This document shows, one piece after another, positions 1 through 8,134 of a stretch of 64,000 nt of DNA. Numbering within the stretch: the stretch's first letter is position 1; the number at the start of each line of letters is the position of its first letter. A program made the translations under genes and the position numbers. Source of the DNA: Peptococcaceae bacterium BICA1-7 (GTDB taxonomy: Bacteria > Bacillota > Desulfotomaculia > Desulfotomaculales > Desulfocucumaceae); the NCBI GenBank assembly GCA_000802095.1, contig JUEB01000004.1:1-64000 (forward strand), written 5' to 3'. The notes below the pieces were generated by a model that had not been told where the DNA came from, made no database searches, and saw nothing but the letters and a program-made list of their open reading frames with translations.

Positions 1-269
1 GTGCTGCAGGAAGCCTCCACTGTCAACGAAATCGCCGCTAAGTATGGCATAAGCCCGGTGGTGATCAGCCGCTGGAAAAGCGAGTTTTTGGAACGAGCTG
101 CCGAGATATTTAAGAAAGGTCCCTCCTTAGGGAAAAGGAACTGGAAGAAAAAAATGAACGAGTGGCTCAGTTAGAGCGTAAAGTCGGTAAGCTCACCTAT
201 GAGGTGGACTGGCTCAAAAAAAAATCTGAAGAAATCCTCGGACCAGATTGGAAGAAAAGATCTCGTTGA
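1..269 (+). pseudogene. IS3-family OrfA, partial and frameshifted
   Basis: The frame open at base 1 reads a helix-turn-helix segment (NEIAAKYGISPVVISRWK) typical of the DNA-binding OrfA of IS3-type transposases, then hits a stop at 172-174. The expected continuation (leucine-zipper-like KELEEKNERVAQLERK, then KLTYEVDWLKKK) is in another frame and ends at the TGA at 267-269. A frameshift near 118-125 therefore destroyed the gene. The 5' part lies outside the window. An A9 run at 217-225 near the end of OrfA resembles the slippery site used for OrfAB fusion in this family. Confidence 0.75.
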
Positions 270-654
270 CCGAAATAATCCCCAAATCAGCGTCAAGCGT
301 CAGGCCGAATTGTTAAACATCAATCGCACCAGCGTATACCGCCAGCCCCCTGAACAGAAGCCCTTCTCTGATGAGGATTTATTTGTGATGCGCCGGATCG
401 ATGAAATCCACACGGCTCATCCCTGGGGTTATCGAACTATCACACTGATTCTGAGACGGGATGATTATCTACGGATTAACCGGAAAAAAGTTCGCCGAAT
501 GATGCGGGAGATGGGGATTTACACCATTTATCCCAAACCCAATCTGAGCAAGCGGTTTCATGCCCAGTATGTTCGGCCTTATCTGCTGAGAAATCTGACC
601 ATTGACCACCCGGCCCAAGTCTATTATGGCAAGCATCATAACGAAGTTGCTTGA
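199..654 (+). pseudogene. IS3-family OrfB (integrase), truncated
   Basis: The N-terminal half of an IS3-type DDE transposase is readable: the QAELLNINRTSVYRQP start region, the HTH_21-like segment RRIDEIHTAHPWGYRTITLILRR, and the linker ending TIDHPAQV. In intact relatives the next residues open the catalytic core (W-x-x-D-I-T-Y). Here similarity stops at about base 620 and unrelated sequence follows, so all three catalytic acidic residues are missing. The element cannot move by itself. Its abrupt end abuts a decapitated methyltransferase gene, which suggests insertion followed by deletion across the junction. Confidence 0.8.
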
Positions 655-699
655 AAATACAAACACGGAAAGGAGGATAACTTACATATTTTTTCCGTG

Positions 700-1225
700 T
701 CTTGACAATGGGGGGCATTATATTAAGTCAAACTTATCAGTAGCAGATGCAGAGAATTTACCGTTCGCGGAAAACTCTTTTGATATTGTTTATTCTTATG
801 GTGTATTACATCATACTCCCAGTACAGCAGATGCAATACAAGAGGTTAAAAGAGTTTTAAGGCCGGGTGGTAAAGCTAGAATTATGATTTATCATAAATA
901 TTCTTTTGTAGGATACATGCTTTGGTTTAGGTATGCTTTATTAGCAGGTCATCCGATGAGAGATTTTAATTATATTTATTATAGTTTTTTAGAAAGTCCA
1001 GGTACCAAGGCCTATACAGTTAAAGAAGCTCTGATGATGTTTCAAGGGTTTTCATCACTCAAAGTTTGGACAAAATTAAGTATTGGTGATCTGATAAAGG
1101 GGTCAGTAGGACAGAGACATGAAGGGATTGCATTATCTGTGGCAAAAATGATATGGCCAAGATGGTTGATAAAGCGCTTTTTTAAACACCATGGGTTGTT
1201 GTTGATGATTGAGGCTGTAAAATAG
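700..1225 (+). pseudogene. SAM-dependent methyltransferase, 5'-truncated
   Basis: The readable protein contains the second half of a class I methyltransferase: VADAENLPFAENSFDIVYSYGVLHHTP (motifs II/III, with the acidic and LHH signature), then EVKRVLRPGGKARIMIYHKYS (post-motif loop) and a long C-terminal region with SPGTKAYTVKEA. The glycine-rich SAM-binding motif I at the N-terminus is absent, because the IS3-type fragment sits directly upstream. Such enzymes are common in surface-polysaccharide clusters, but the substrate cannot be told. Base composition is AT-rich compared with the rest of the window. It could be expressed only as a non-functional fragment. Confidence 0.7.
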
Positions 1226-1293
1226 TATCCAAATATAATTATAAGTTGTTAACTGAAATAAATAGCATGAGAATAAATTATAGGATTTAAAGA

Positions 1294-1503
1294 GTGCTTA
1301 TATTGCTGTATTTTACTATGCCTCATATTAGTACTAAGGTGTACAGTTTTGATAGAACAATTTCTTTCTTCTATATTACAATCCCTTTAACAGCAAGAGA
1401 TTTAGCTGGCCTATATGAAAATTGTTTTCAAGCTCTTGCAGCAGGACTTTCATCTTGGAATCATAAAATTTTTACTCTTGACACTTCTATTTTTATAAAG
1501 TGA
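1294..1503 (+). CDS. short ORF of unknown function
   Basis: A 69-codon open frame starting with GTG lies in an AT-rich gap. The translation (central segment LTARDLAGLYENCFQALAAG) matches no family I recognise, there is no good ribosome binding site, and the codon use gives no strong signal. It may be a decayed gene fragment left by the rearrangements on both sides. Treat as doubtful. Confidence 0.2.
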   Translation: MLILLYFTMPHISTKVYSFDRTISFFYITIPLTARDLAGLYENCFQALAAGLSSWNHKIFTLDTSIFIK

Positions 1504-1623
1504 TCTCCCTGATTGTTGTGATAGTACTAGCTCAACATAGCAGGGGTTGCCAGAATATTAATGGTTTTTGTGTTTTTTATAGCTCCTTCAACACACAGTT
1601 TGGAGGGATTAATAATAAGCGCC

Positions 1624-2196
1624 ATGTCTAAAATAGTAAAAAGAAAAAGTATAAAACTTGTTTTGTTACTACTATTATTCATTTTTTTGGGCTTTATTTT
1701 TTTTGCAGGTCAATTTTTGGTTATTGATCAGGCCCCTGAAAAAGCTGATGTAATTATTGTTCTAGGAGGTGCTAATTATAGAGTCAAATATGGTTCCTGG
1801 CTTTATAATAATGGCTATGCAAATCTATTGATATACTCTGGGGTGCGTGGTGAAAATGCGATAAAAATGGCAAATCAGTTGGGTGTCCCCCAAAGTGCAA
1901 TTATTTATGAACAACAAGCGGAAAGCACATATGAAAATGCTCTTTTTTCAAAAGATATTATGATACAAAAGGGTTTTAACTCTGCAATAGTTGTTTCATC
2001 TGATTGGCATATGAGAAGGGTGAAATTAACTTATGAGAAAGAATTCTATGATATGGGCAATATAAAATTGTATTATTGTGCATCTAATGATCCTGATTTT
2101 GACTCTAAATTATGGTGGATCAATAAAAAAAGCTTTAAATATACCGTCACAGAATATATTAAGTTAGCTGGATATTTTGTCACAAAACGTCTTTGA
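1624..2196 (+). CDS. DUF218/YdcF-family membrane-anchored protein
   Basis: The protein has one N-terminal membrane helix (LVLLLLLFIFLGFIFFAG, about residues 13-30). A DUF218 domain follows, with the hallmarks ADVIIVLGGA, AESTYENALFS and VVSSDWHMRR. Members of this SanA/YdcF family are tied to cell-envelope or peptidoglycan functions, but the reaction is not established. I chose the ATG that begins MSKIVKRKS and not the upstream in-frame ATG at 1561, because it places the positively charged stretch directly before the helix. The gene is AT-rich and appears complete at its 3' end. Confidence 0.75.
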   Translation: MSKIVKRKSIKLVLLLLLFIFLGFIFFAGQFLVIDQAPEKADVIIVLGGANYRVKYGSWLYNNGYANLLIYSGVRGENAIKMANQLGVPQSAIIYEQQAESTYENALFSKDIMIQKGFNSAIVVSSDWHMRRVKLTYEKEFYDMGNIKLYYCASNDPDFDSKLWWINKKSFKYTVTEYIKLAGYFVTKRL

Positions 2197-2318
2197 ATAG
2201 TTTTTTAATTGTTTCGAAAAGGTATTTTTTAAAAGTGCAATATTTTGAAATGCCGAGAATTATGATAGTGATCTGTAGAGGGTCAGTGACGGATGCAGGG
2301 TATTAGGTTTGCCGGCAC

Positions 2319-2729
2319 TTATCGGGTCTGTAAATAGTTCTGTGCTTTTACCCTTTGCCAGCAATAATTAGCGAAGGTGTGATTGACTTTATCTGGAAAA
2401 TAGACTGATAGTTGGAGCAGAATCTGGCTCCAGTTTCGAATACGTCCTGTCCATTTTCTGAGAACATCCATGGTGGCCAGGTAGAGCATTTTAAGCAGGG
2501 CGTCTTCTGTCGGGAAGATGCTTTTTCCTTTGGTCACTTTTCTTAGCTGCCTATGATAACTCTCAATCATGTTGGTTGTGTAGATGATTTTCCGGATTTC
2601 CGGAGGGTACTTGAAAAAGGTGGCTATTTCGCCCCAATTTGACCGCCAGGAGCGTATTATGAGGGGGTATTTGCCGCCCCAGGTTGCTTCAAACGTAAGC
2701 GTCAAACGAAGTGTCACATAGACAGCCAA
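2319..2729 (-). pseudogene. IS256-family transposase, C-terminal fragment
   Basis: This is the C-terminal third of a mutator/IS256-type DDE transposase, recognisable by WGGKYPLIIRSWRSNWGEI, FFKYPPEIRKIIYTTN and IESYHRQLRKVTKGK. The glutamate in TTNMIES is the usual third catalytic residue. The N-terminal two thirds with the two aspartates are missing; before the FEATW segment the frame is unrelated. It is an inactive remnant that points toward the AT-rich island. Confidence 0.8.
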
Positions 2730-2820
2730 TAACCACTATGAGAAAATACTCCGAAAAGAGTCGAAAAAGTCTTAAGAGTTTTTCGACCAGGCTTTAAAAA
2801 GTCGAAGGGAGTCCAATCTC

Positions 2821-2940
2821 ATGGATGTGCATAAGATGACGCAGGAATTTCGATTAAAGCAGTGGATCGATACGGTCAAAGAATGTCGCAGTAGCGGGAA
2901 GACAATATAAAGCTGGTGTGAGGAGCGCTCAGTTAGTCAA
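2821..2940 (+). pseudogene. IS66-family TnpA, 5' remnant
   Basis: The frame starting at the ATG reads MDVHKMTQEFRLKQWIDTV, then KECRSSGKT, a stop, and SWCEERS. This is the start of the small IS66-associated OrfA, whose relatives continue WC-x-E-x-x-I-N-x-K-S-Y-Y-YWQ. That continuation (GINLKSYYYWQRKVR) is found 4.5 kb downstream at about 7,440, after the IS3-like insertion. The internal TAA shows additional decay. Confidence 0.6.
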
Positions 2941-2944
2941 TAAA

Positions 2945-3296
2945 TGTCGGCAAATTAGTCAGTTATTCATATGCCTTCGTCCGGTCTATTTGTGGCTGCG
3001 CCAACCAGGCTAGCAAATTACCCTCTCCCTGTAAAGGCCAAGCCCCTTTGGGGTGGTTCCTTCAGAACCAGCCTTGACACGGAGCCTCTAGCAATCCGCT
3101 TTGACAGCCAGGGGCAGCCACTTGGGACCTCCCTCAGGACTATGCGGTCATTTTTGCAATGATACTGATAACGTTCATGCAGTGTTCTTTTCTTAATTTG
3201 CCTTCGCTAAGCTATAATTGCCGGTGCTTTTCCGGCATGGTAATCTGCCGGTGTAATCATACCCAGTGAGGTATGGTAATGCTCATTATTATAACA
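2945..3296 (-). mobile_element. IS3-like element, truncated copy 1 (end plus orfB 3' part)
   Basis: This segment starts with a TGTCGG end and repeats, almost base for base, the terminal region and orfB 3' end of the fuller copy at about 5,829-6,165. The shared part includes the non-coding terminal stretch and the C-terminal codons of the transposase on the minus strand. Similarity stops at about 3,293, in the middle of orfB. It carries the only visible left inverted repeat of the pair; the matching right end is at 7,390-7,414. Confidence 0.7.
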
Positions 3297-3455
3297 AGAA
3301 ATGTATACCAAATTAAGATAAGATTGACGCATGTCATTTTTTATAAGTAAATTATGACCCGAATAATCAATATGGTAGAAAGAGAGGCTTTTTAATGAAC
3401 AAACCCGAGCGTGATGCAGAAGGTGTGTATATAGTGGGGGAGCCTCAAATTTGTT

Positions 3456-4946
3456 TTAACACTTTATAAACTGCTTCTTTTCCTTTTTACAAAGCCGCAT
3501 AATTGTGTCTTTGCCCGTAATCAATGCCACGGGCAACCCCCCCGGTGGCTGCAACCACTGGCCGCTTAAAAAAATATTATCCAAGCCTTTAATGCACCCC
3601 GGGTGGTCCATCATCTTGCCGCGAACGGTGGGTAAAAACGGCATGAACGCGCCCCGGTAGGCATTGCAATACCTTTCGTATGTTTTCGGCGTAGTAACAT
3701 CAAGTACTTTCAGTTTGCCCCCCATACGGGGAAACCGGGTTTCAATAGCCCCAAGAACCTCTTCGCCAATCCTCGCTTTTTCCCGACGGTAAGCCCGGGA
3801 ATCTTTAGCCAGGGCGTGCCAGGCCTCATAATCGAAATTGAATTGGTTGATGCTGCAGGTAATCAGGGTATGGCCATCCGGCGCAAAGGCGGGCTCGTGC
3901 TGATAATGGGTCATTGTTAAATGACTAATTGGCTTTTGATGGACCTTAAAACCAGCAACCGGAAAGCGAAAAGTCCGCGGCAGGTCGCCCACCGTGCCTG
4001 CATAACCCAGCGCCACACGGATTTCCGAGGCCAGCGGATAGTCTTTCGGATTATTAAATCGTTTTTCAAAAGCACTATCGGGGTACTTACCTTTCAGCAG
4101 CCGCTCATAAAACATGTGTGCATCGCAGGCGGCAATGAAATAGTCGGCCCCGAAGGTTTTACCATTGCTGCAGGTTACGCGGCGCACCTTGTTACGGTCA
4201 ATAACCAACTCCACGGCTTCACACCGGGTTTCAATGGTTCCACCCAGGGCCAGATAACGCTCCTCCATACGCATCGCCAGTGCTTTGGAGCCCCCATAAG
4301 GAATAGAAGCCTGCCCCTTGGTGAAGGCCGCCAACGCAAAGAAAACCGACGAGGCGCTGTAACCTTCCGGCAAAAAAGAAGCCAGGGCTTCCCGCAGCGC
4401 CGGGTGCTTAAAGGTTTTAGCGTACTCCGTTAAACTGATCTTGCCGTACTTTTGCATAATTATGCCCGCGTCTTTCATGGCCATCATTAACCTGAATTTC
4501 TCCACAACCGTCATCAAATCCATCGGCTTGGCCACGGGTATTTCAAAGGACTGCAGCTGACAAATGGCCTGGCAAAAATCATTAACAGCCTCTTCGTCTT
4601 GTGGCGATAGTTCAAGCCAGCTGGATTTCAACCGGTTAAGGTCGCGGTAAAAATGCACCGTGACGCCTTCGTGCTCGAAAGCTAAAAAACTTTCGGGATG
4701 AAAAATCTCCACCCCGTCCAGGGCACCAACCGTGGTCCAAAGATCGTGTATCGGGGTTCCTTCTTTGGTTCCCACCAGCCAATGGATGCAGCCATCGATG
4801 TGATAACCTTGCCGGTTCCAACCAGTGCATTCCCCGCCCAAATTATGGTTTTTCTCCAGTATAATACTTTCAAACCCATTTATCCGGGCAAAGATGCCCG
4901 CACTGAGACCGGCGATTCCCCCACCAATAATAACTACCTTTTTCAT
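3456..4946 (-). CDS. FAD-dependent oxidoreductase, phytoene-desaturase/CrtI-like
   Basis: This 496-residue flavoprotein opens with a dinucleotide-binding fold (KKVVIIGGGIAGLSAG, residues 2-17, followed by the ribose-binding Glu in ILEKN) and ends with the conserved FAD-contacting segment LDNIFLSGQWLQPPGGLP. The layout is that of the CrtI/carotenoid-isomerase-like NAD(P)-binding amine-oxidase superfamily; the actual substrate is unknown and need not be a carotenoid. It lies 3 bp downstream of a TetR-type regulator on the same strand, so the two probably form one transcript. The pair is bracketed by IS3-like copies, which suggests it was carried in. Confidence 0.8.
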   Translation of the reverse strand: MKKVVIIGGGIAGLSAGIFARINGFESIILEKNHNLGGECTGWNRQGYHIDGCIHWLVGTKEGTPIHDLWTTVGALDGVEIFHPESFLAFEHEGVTVHFYRDLNRLKSSWLELSPQDEEAVNDFCQAICQLQSFEIPVAKPMDLMTVVEKFRLMMAMKDAGIIMQKYGKISLTEYAKTFKHPALREALASFLPEGYSASSVFFALAAFTKGQASIPYGGSKALAMRMEERYLALGGTIETRCEAVELVIDRNKVRRVTCSNGKTFGADYFIAACDAHMFYERLLKGKYPDSAFEKRFNNPKDYPLASEIRVALGYAGTVGDLPRTFRFPVAGFKVHQKPISHLTMTHYQHEPAFAPDGHTLITCSINQFNFDYEAWHALAKDSRAYRREKARIGEEVLGAIETRFPRMGGKLKVLDVTTPKTYERYCNAYRGAFMPFLPTVRGKMMDHPGCIKGLDNIFLSGQWLQPPGGLPVALITGKDTIMRLCKKEKKQFIKC

Positions 4947-4949
4947 TCT

Positions 4950-5522
4950 CTAATTTCCCTCTCGTTTTAAATTTTGCACAAGTAAGAGAGCCTCTCCCAT
5001 TTCCATCAGCAGCGCTTCAACGTCTTGCTCATCCAGCCAGGACGGCATGTGGCCGTTGGCAACCATAACCGAAAGCCCCAACTGAAAAATGCGCATTTTT
5101 AAAAACAGGCGCTTTCGTTCATCCAAATTCCAACCCCGCATGGATTCATCGTCAGCAAGCGCTTCAACCATAGCATTTTCAACAGCTTCATAAGAATTCA
5201 TGTACGGATTTGGCTGCATTACCAGTTCACGAAAAAGTACCGGGTACTCCCGCGCGAACGCTAAACTGGCTTTCCCGATGTTTTCAAATAAATGAGGTCC
5301 TTTTTGTTGGGCCAGCATGGCATCGGAAACGGCAAAAACACGCTTGACCACAGCCCCAATCAAGTCATCAATTGTGGCAAAGTTTACATAGATTGGCGCC
5401 ACTGAACTCTGCAGGCGTTTTGCCACATTGCGGGCGGTAACTCCTGAAAAGCCTTCTTCTTTGGCAATTTTAAAAGCGGCTTCTACAATATCTTCTTTGG
5501 TGAATTTAGTTTTGGGTGGCAT
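4950..5522 (-). CDS. TetR/AcrR-family transcriptional regulator
   Basis: This protein of 190 residues has a TetR-type N-terminal DNA-binding domain (KEDIVEAAFKIAKEEGFSG, then VTARNVAKRLQSSVAPIYVNF with the recognition helix, residues 9-50). A divergent helical ligand-binding domain follows. It is co-directional with the FAD oxidoreductase and separated from it by 3 bp, so autoregulation of a two-gene operon is likely. A perfect palindrome about 50 bp upstream of the start is the obvious operator. The inducer is unknown. A common role for such pairs is response to a toxic small molecule, but nothing here identifies it. Confidence 0.85.
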   Translation of the reverse strand: MPPKTKFTKEDIVEAAFKIAKEEGFSGVTARNVAKRLQSSVAPIYVNFATIDDLIGAVVKRVFAVSDAMLAQQKGPHLFENIGKASLAFAREYPVLFRELVMQPNPYMNSYEAVENAMVEALADDESMRGWNLDERKRLFLKMRIFQLGLSVMVANGHMPSWLDEQDVEALLMEMGEALLLVQNLKREGN

Positions 5523-5571
5523 AAACCCCCGCCCTTTCTCTTAGAATAAAACAACTGGTGTCATATAACAT

Positions 5572-5599
5572 TTATTATATAACATGTGTTATATAATAA
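5572..5599. promoter_or_regulatory. probable TetR operator, perfect palindrome
   Basis: Two 13-base arms (TTATTATATAACA and its exact reverse complement) are separated by the two bases TG. The site lies about 50 bp upstream of the TetR start codon, in an AT-rich stretch that would also hold the promoter. A further half-site-like ATATAACA occurs at 5,562-5,570. Position and symmetry fit a homodimeric TetR repressor. Confidence 0.7.
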
Positions 5600-5687
5600 A
5601 TAAAAATATCCTATTTGTCAAGAAAAGAGCTTCGTTTAGAATTTGATATCCGGCTTGCTTATTAAAATGGAAAATCTTGCATTAGCT

Positions 5688-5773
5688 AGGGGTCAGGCCC
5701 TTCCTAATTTCCAACTCCCTTATCTACATATACCAATTTTGTAGTTAGTAAGGTTAAGGGTCTGACCCCCTGT
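5688..5773. repeat. imperfect inverted repeat, 86 bp
   Basis: The arms AGGGGTCAGGCCCTT and AAGGGTCTGACCCCCT face each other across about 50 bp of AT-rich sequence. This could be a hairpin (terminator- or REP-like) or the end of a small non-autonomous element. No ORF is associated with it. It lies between the TetR promoter region and the second IS3-like copy. Confidence 0.5.
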
Positions 5774-5995
5774 TTTCATGGGCGCCCGTCTTTCCGGTGC
5801 TCCGGCTTCGCTGCCCGTATTCACGGCAAACTAAACCGTCGTCCGGTCTAGTTGTGGCTGCGCCAACCAGGCTAGCAAATTACCCTCTCCCTGTAAAGGC
5901 CAAGCCCCTTTGGGGTGGTTCCTTCAGAACCAGCCTTGACACGGAGCCTCTAGCAATCCGCTTTGACAGCCAGGGGCAGCCACTTGGGACCTCCC

Positions 5996-6967
5996 TCAGG
6001 CCGCTATGCGGTCATTTTTGCAATGATACTGATAACGTTCATGCAGTGTTCTTTTCTTAATTTGCCTTCGCTGAGCTATAATTGCTGGTGCTTTTCCAGC
6101 ATGGTAATCTGCCGGTGTAATCATACCCAGTGAGGTATGGTAATGCTCATTATTATACCAATCAAAAAAACCATTAAAGTATTCTTGAGCCTGGGCTAAA
6201 CTACTAAACCGCCCCGGGTAATCCGGATAGTTTTTTACGGTACTGAATAAGGATTCTATTTGCGGGTTATCATTGGGTGTTTGCGGCCTGGAAAAGTACT
6301 GGGTTACGCCTAATGTATTGAAAAAGAACCTGGTACTTTGTGACCTCATTTGCGAGCCACGGTCGCTTAACGAACGTGGCAGTGTATTAGACTTGTCCAA
6401 TAGCTTTTCATTTATAATGCCCATGTCCCAAAGGGTCTGGGCACAGTCACTGTCTAATCTATCGCTTACAAACCATGATACGGCTTTTCGGGTGTGGGTA
6501 TCCAACAAAGCATACAGGTAGTAAAATTTATATTTGGTTGTTGTTCTCAAATGGGTGATATCCCAACTCCATAATTGGTTGGGGCCATCGACAATGCCGG
6601 TATCGGGTTTGTTGTGCTTTTCACGGCGCTTGGCATAAACTCCACGGGGACCGTTAATCCCTTTAGCTTTCATGCGCTGCCAGTAGGTAACGTGGGATAT
6701 GTAGTACCCCGTTTGTTTCATGGTTTCGATGCTTAGCAATCGGCAACTGGCGTCGGCCAGTTTCCGACTGGCCAACATTTTGTCTACAATCTCGTTTTCC
6801 GCTGGAGTAAGAGCATTGTATGGTTTACCGGTCTTTTGAGCTGATTTGCGTTCATAGCACCCTTGTTTGGCCAGTATTCGCCATCTTTGAATGCGGCGTT
6901 CATTAATCTGTAATAGTTCACAGGTGCATTTTTGGCTAAGTCCGGCTCTCGTACCCTCATCAACCAA
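5996..6967 (-). CDS. IS3-family transposase OrfB (DDE integrase)
   Basis: The full catalytic region is present: the first Asp in LWSWDITHL, the second in SLSDRGSQ, and the Glu in NDNPQIESLF, with the C-terminal FNGFFDWYNNEHYHTSLG and TPADYH motifs of IS3/IS481-type integrases. The annotated start is a TTG. The frame is open further upstream to the slippery run at 7,039-7,047, so the active product is probably an OrfAB fusion made by -1 frameshifting. All three acidic residues are intact, so the enzyme may be functional. Confidence 0.85.
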   Translation of the reverse strand: MVDEGTRAGLSQKCTCELLQINERRIQRWRILAKQGCYERKSAQKTGKPYNALTPAENEIVDKMLASRKLADASCRLLSIETMKQTGYYISHVTYWQRMKAKGINGPRGVYAKRREKHNKPDTGIVDGPNQLWSWDITHLRTTTKYKFYYLYALLDTHTRKAVSWFVSDRLDSDCAQTLWDMGIINEKLLDKSNTLPRSLSDRGSQMRSQSTRFFFNTLGVTQYFSRPQTPNDNPQIESLFSTVKNYPDYPGRFSSLAQAQEYFNGFFDWYNNEHYHTSLGMITPADYHAGKAPAIIAQRRQIKKRTLHERYQYHCKNDRIAA

Positions 6968-7029
6968 AGCCAGCAGTTCTAATCGCTTTTCACCGCTGAT
7001 ATGAATATTCTTTAGGTTGCCATAAAGGC

Positions 7030-7350
7030 CTATCTGTCTTTTTTTTTAAGTATTGTAAATTCAACCGCCAGATCAGCTAGAGCCTTTTCCTTTTGTTCCA
7101 ATTGGGAAAGCAGTGCGTTGTAATCTTCAGCGCTTACAGGTTCTGTATTCTTTGTTTTCTTACTTCTGCTTTTGAGGCTCTCAATGGCCCCGAATTCTAT
7201 GGTTTCTTCAATTACTCGAAGGTCGGAAAGGTGGAGGCCGTGTTGTCTTAATATCTCACCAACGGGGGCATCTTCGCCCCTGGTTGCAAGATAAATTTCA
7301 AATTTCTTTTTTGCTGTTAGCCGTGGGCGTTTGGTTTTCTTTTCCGTCAT
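7030..7350 (-). CDS. IS3-family OrfA (HTH DNA-binding protein)
   Basis: This basic protein of 106 residues has a helix-turn-helix region (ARLTAKKKFEIYLATRGED then VGEILRQHGLHLSDLRVIEE). Its C-terminal end is heptad-like (LLSQLEQKEKALADLAVEFTILKKK) and probably serves as the multimerisation zipper. It ends just after an A9 run that allows a -1 shift into the orfB frame. It provides terminal-repeat recognition for the transposase. Confidence 0.75.
   Translation of the reverse strand: MTEKKTKRPRLTAKKKFEIYLATRGEDAPVGEILRQHGLHLSDLRVIEETIEFGAIESLKSRSKKTKNTEPVSAEDYNALLSQLEQKEKALADLAVEFTILKKKDR
7039..7047 (-). promoter_or_regulatory. programmed -1 frameshift site (A9G) for OrfAB
   Basis: On the minus strand nine A residues followed by G sit at the end of orfA. 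Reading AAA AAA AAA GAC gives the OrfA stop two codons later. Re-reading one A gives AGA CAG ATA and an open frame running without stops into orfB. This is the standard IS3-family arrangement. Confidence 0.65.
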
Positions 7351-7389
7351 CCCGAACCATCCTTTCTGGTTTTTAGTATCTCACGGGAC

Positions 7390-7414
7390 GACTAATCTGC
7401 CAACACCCCCGACA
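7390..7414. repeat. IS3-like right terminal inverted repeat
   Basis: Read from the outside, this end begins TGTCGGGGGTGTTGG and then AGATTAGTC. The left end at 2,945-2,961 reads TGTCGGCAAATTAGTC, a shorter imperfect match that lacks about eight bases. Both begin with TG, as expected for IS3-type ends. Confidence 0.6.
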
Positions 7415-7419
7415 TTTCT

Positions 7420-7705
7420 TAGCTTAACATACCGGGAGCAAGGTATCAACCTCAAGAGTTACTACTACTGGCAGCGTAAAGTTAGAAGAGCAGCCGGTGA
7501 AAAACTTCCAATGATACCGAATATAGAGCACGGAATTGCAACAACAGAAACTAAGCCGGTATTTGCTGAAATAAAGCTTTCGCAATGCGAGACAGCCTTA
7601 CCGGCGGTAACGCTCCGCCTGAATAATGCGGTCCTCGAAATTCACAATGGAGCAGAGCGCTCAACCATTGAGAATACTCTGCAAGCATTCAAAAGCCTGT
7701 GTTAA
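7420..7705 (+). pseudogene. IS66-family TnpA, 3' part
   Basis: The frame reads REQGINLKSYYYWQRKVRRA and then a variable region ending LEIHNGAERSTIENTLQAFK, which is the C-terminal two thirds of the small IS66 OrfA. The natural N-terminus is missing here and sits near 2,821. The gene was split by the IS3-like structure between 2,945 and 7,414. Its stop lies just upstream of tnpB, as in intact IS66 operons. Confidence 0.7.
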
Positions 7706-7710
7706 TCTAA

Positions 7711-8055
7711 TCACTGCATGCTGAGTATATCTATGTTGCATGCGGATATACGGATATGCGGAAACCCATTGATGGACTTGCAGCATGCGTGCAGCAGAGT
7801 TTTCGGTTAGACCCGTTTTCAAGCAGCCTGTTTCTGTTCTGCGGCAGAAGGAGCGACCGCATCAAAGCACTCTGCTGGGAAGGCGATGGATTTGTACTCC
7901 TGTACAAGCGGCTGGAAAACGGAAAGTTTCAGTGGCCGAGGAACGAAAACGAGGTTAAAAACATTACGCCGCAGCAACTGCGATGGCTGATGGAAGGGCT
8001 TAGTATCGACCAACCGAAAGCACATCGTCCGGTAAGCGGACTGAGTATTCTTTAA
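7711..8055 (+). CDS. tnpB: IS66-family accessory protein TnpB, probably 5'-damaged
   Basis: The product contains the conserved TnpB core: VACGYTDMRKPIDGLAACVQ, SLFLFCGRRSDRIKALCWEGDGF, LLYKRLENGKFQWP and QLRWLMEGLSIDQPKAH. The in-frame sequence is open back to 7,711 and includes family-like YIYVACGYTD before the first ATG at 7,756, but no start codon is visible there. Either the start was lost with the upstream disruption or a frameshift occurred near 7,715. TnpB is needed for IS66 transposition although its molecular role is not settled. Confidence 0.7.
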   Translation, partial: SLHAEYIYVACGYTDMRKPIDGLAACVQQSFRLDPFSSSLFLFCGRRSDRIKALCWEGDGFVLLYKRLENGKFQWPRNENEVKNITPQQLRWLMEGLSIDQPKAHRPVSGLSIL

Positions 8056-8134
8056 CGTCGGAAACCATTGAAAATACTGGTTTTTCTGGCGTTTTTGCAT
8101 TGAGAAAGGCCTCGAAAAATAGTATAATTTAATT

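Larger units (their letters stand above)
5829..7414 (-). mobile_element. IS3-family element, copy 2 (orfA + orfB)
   Basis: The element carries orfA and orfB on the minus strand, joined by a slippery A9 run, and ends at 7,414 with a TGTCGG inverted repeat (reverse complement of CCGACA). Its other end is not a recognisable inverted repeat at this location. The matching repeat is found at 2,945, at the end of truncated copy 1. The outer pair 2,945/7,414 therefore brackets both copies plus the oxidoreductase/TetR cassette. No clear target-site duplication was seen at the outer ends. Confidence 0.7.

Noticed and set aside
2971-3162. A 63-codon ORF conserved at 5,797-6,060 (KAKPLWGGSFRTSLDTEPLA)
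   Set aside because: The conservation is at DNA level because both lie in the terminal region of IS3-like copies; the frames end differently and there is no ribosome binding site.
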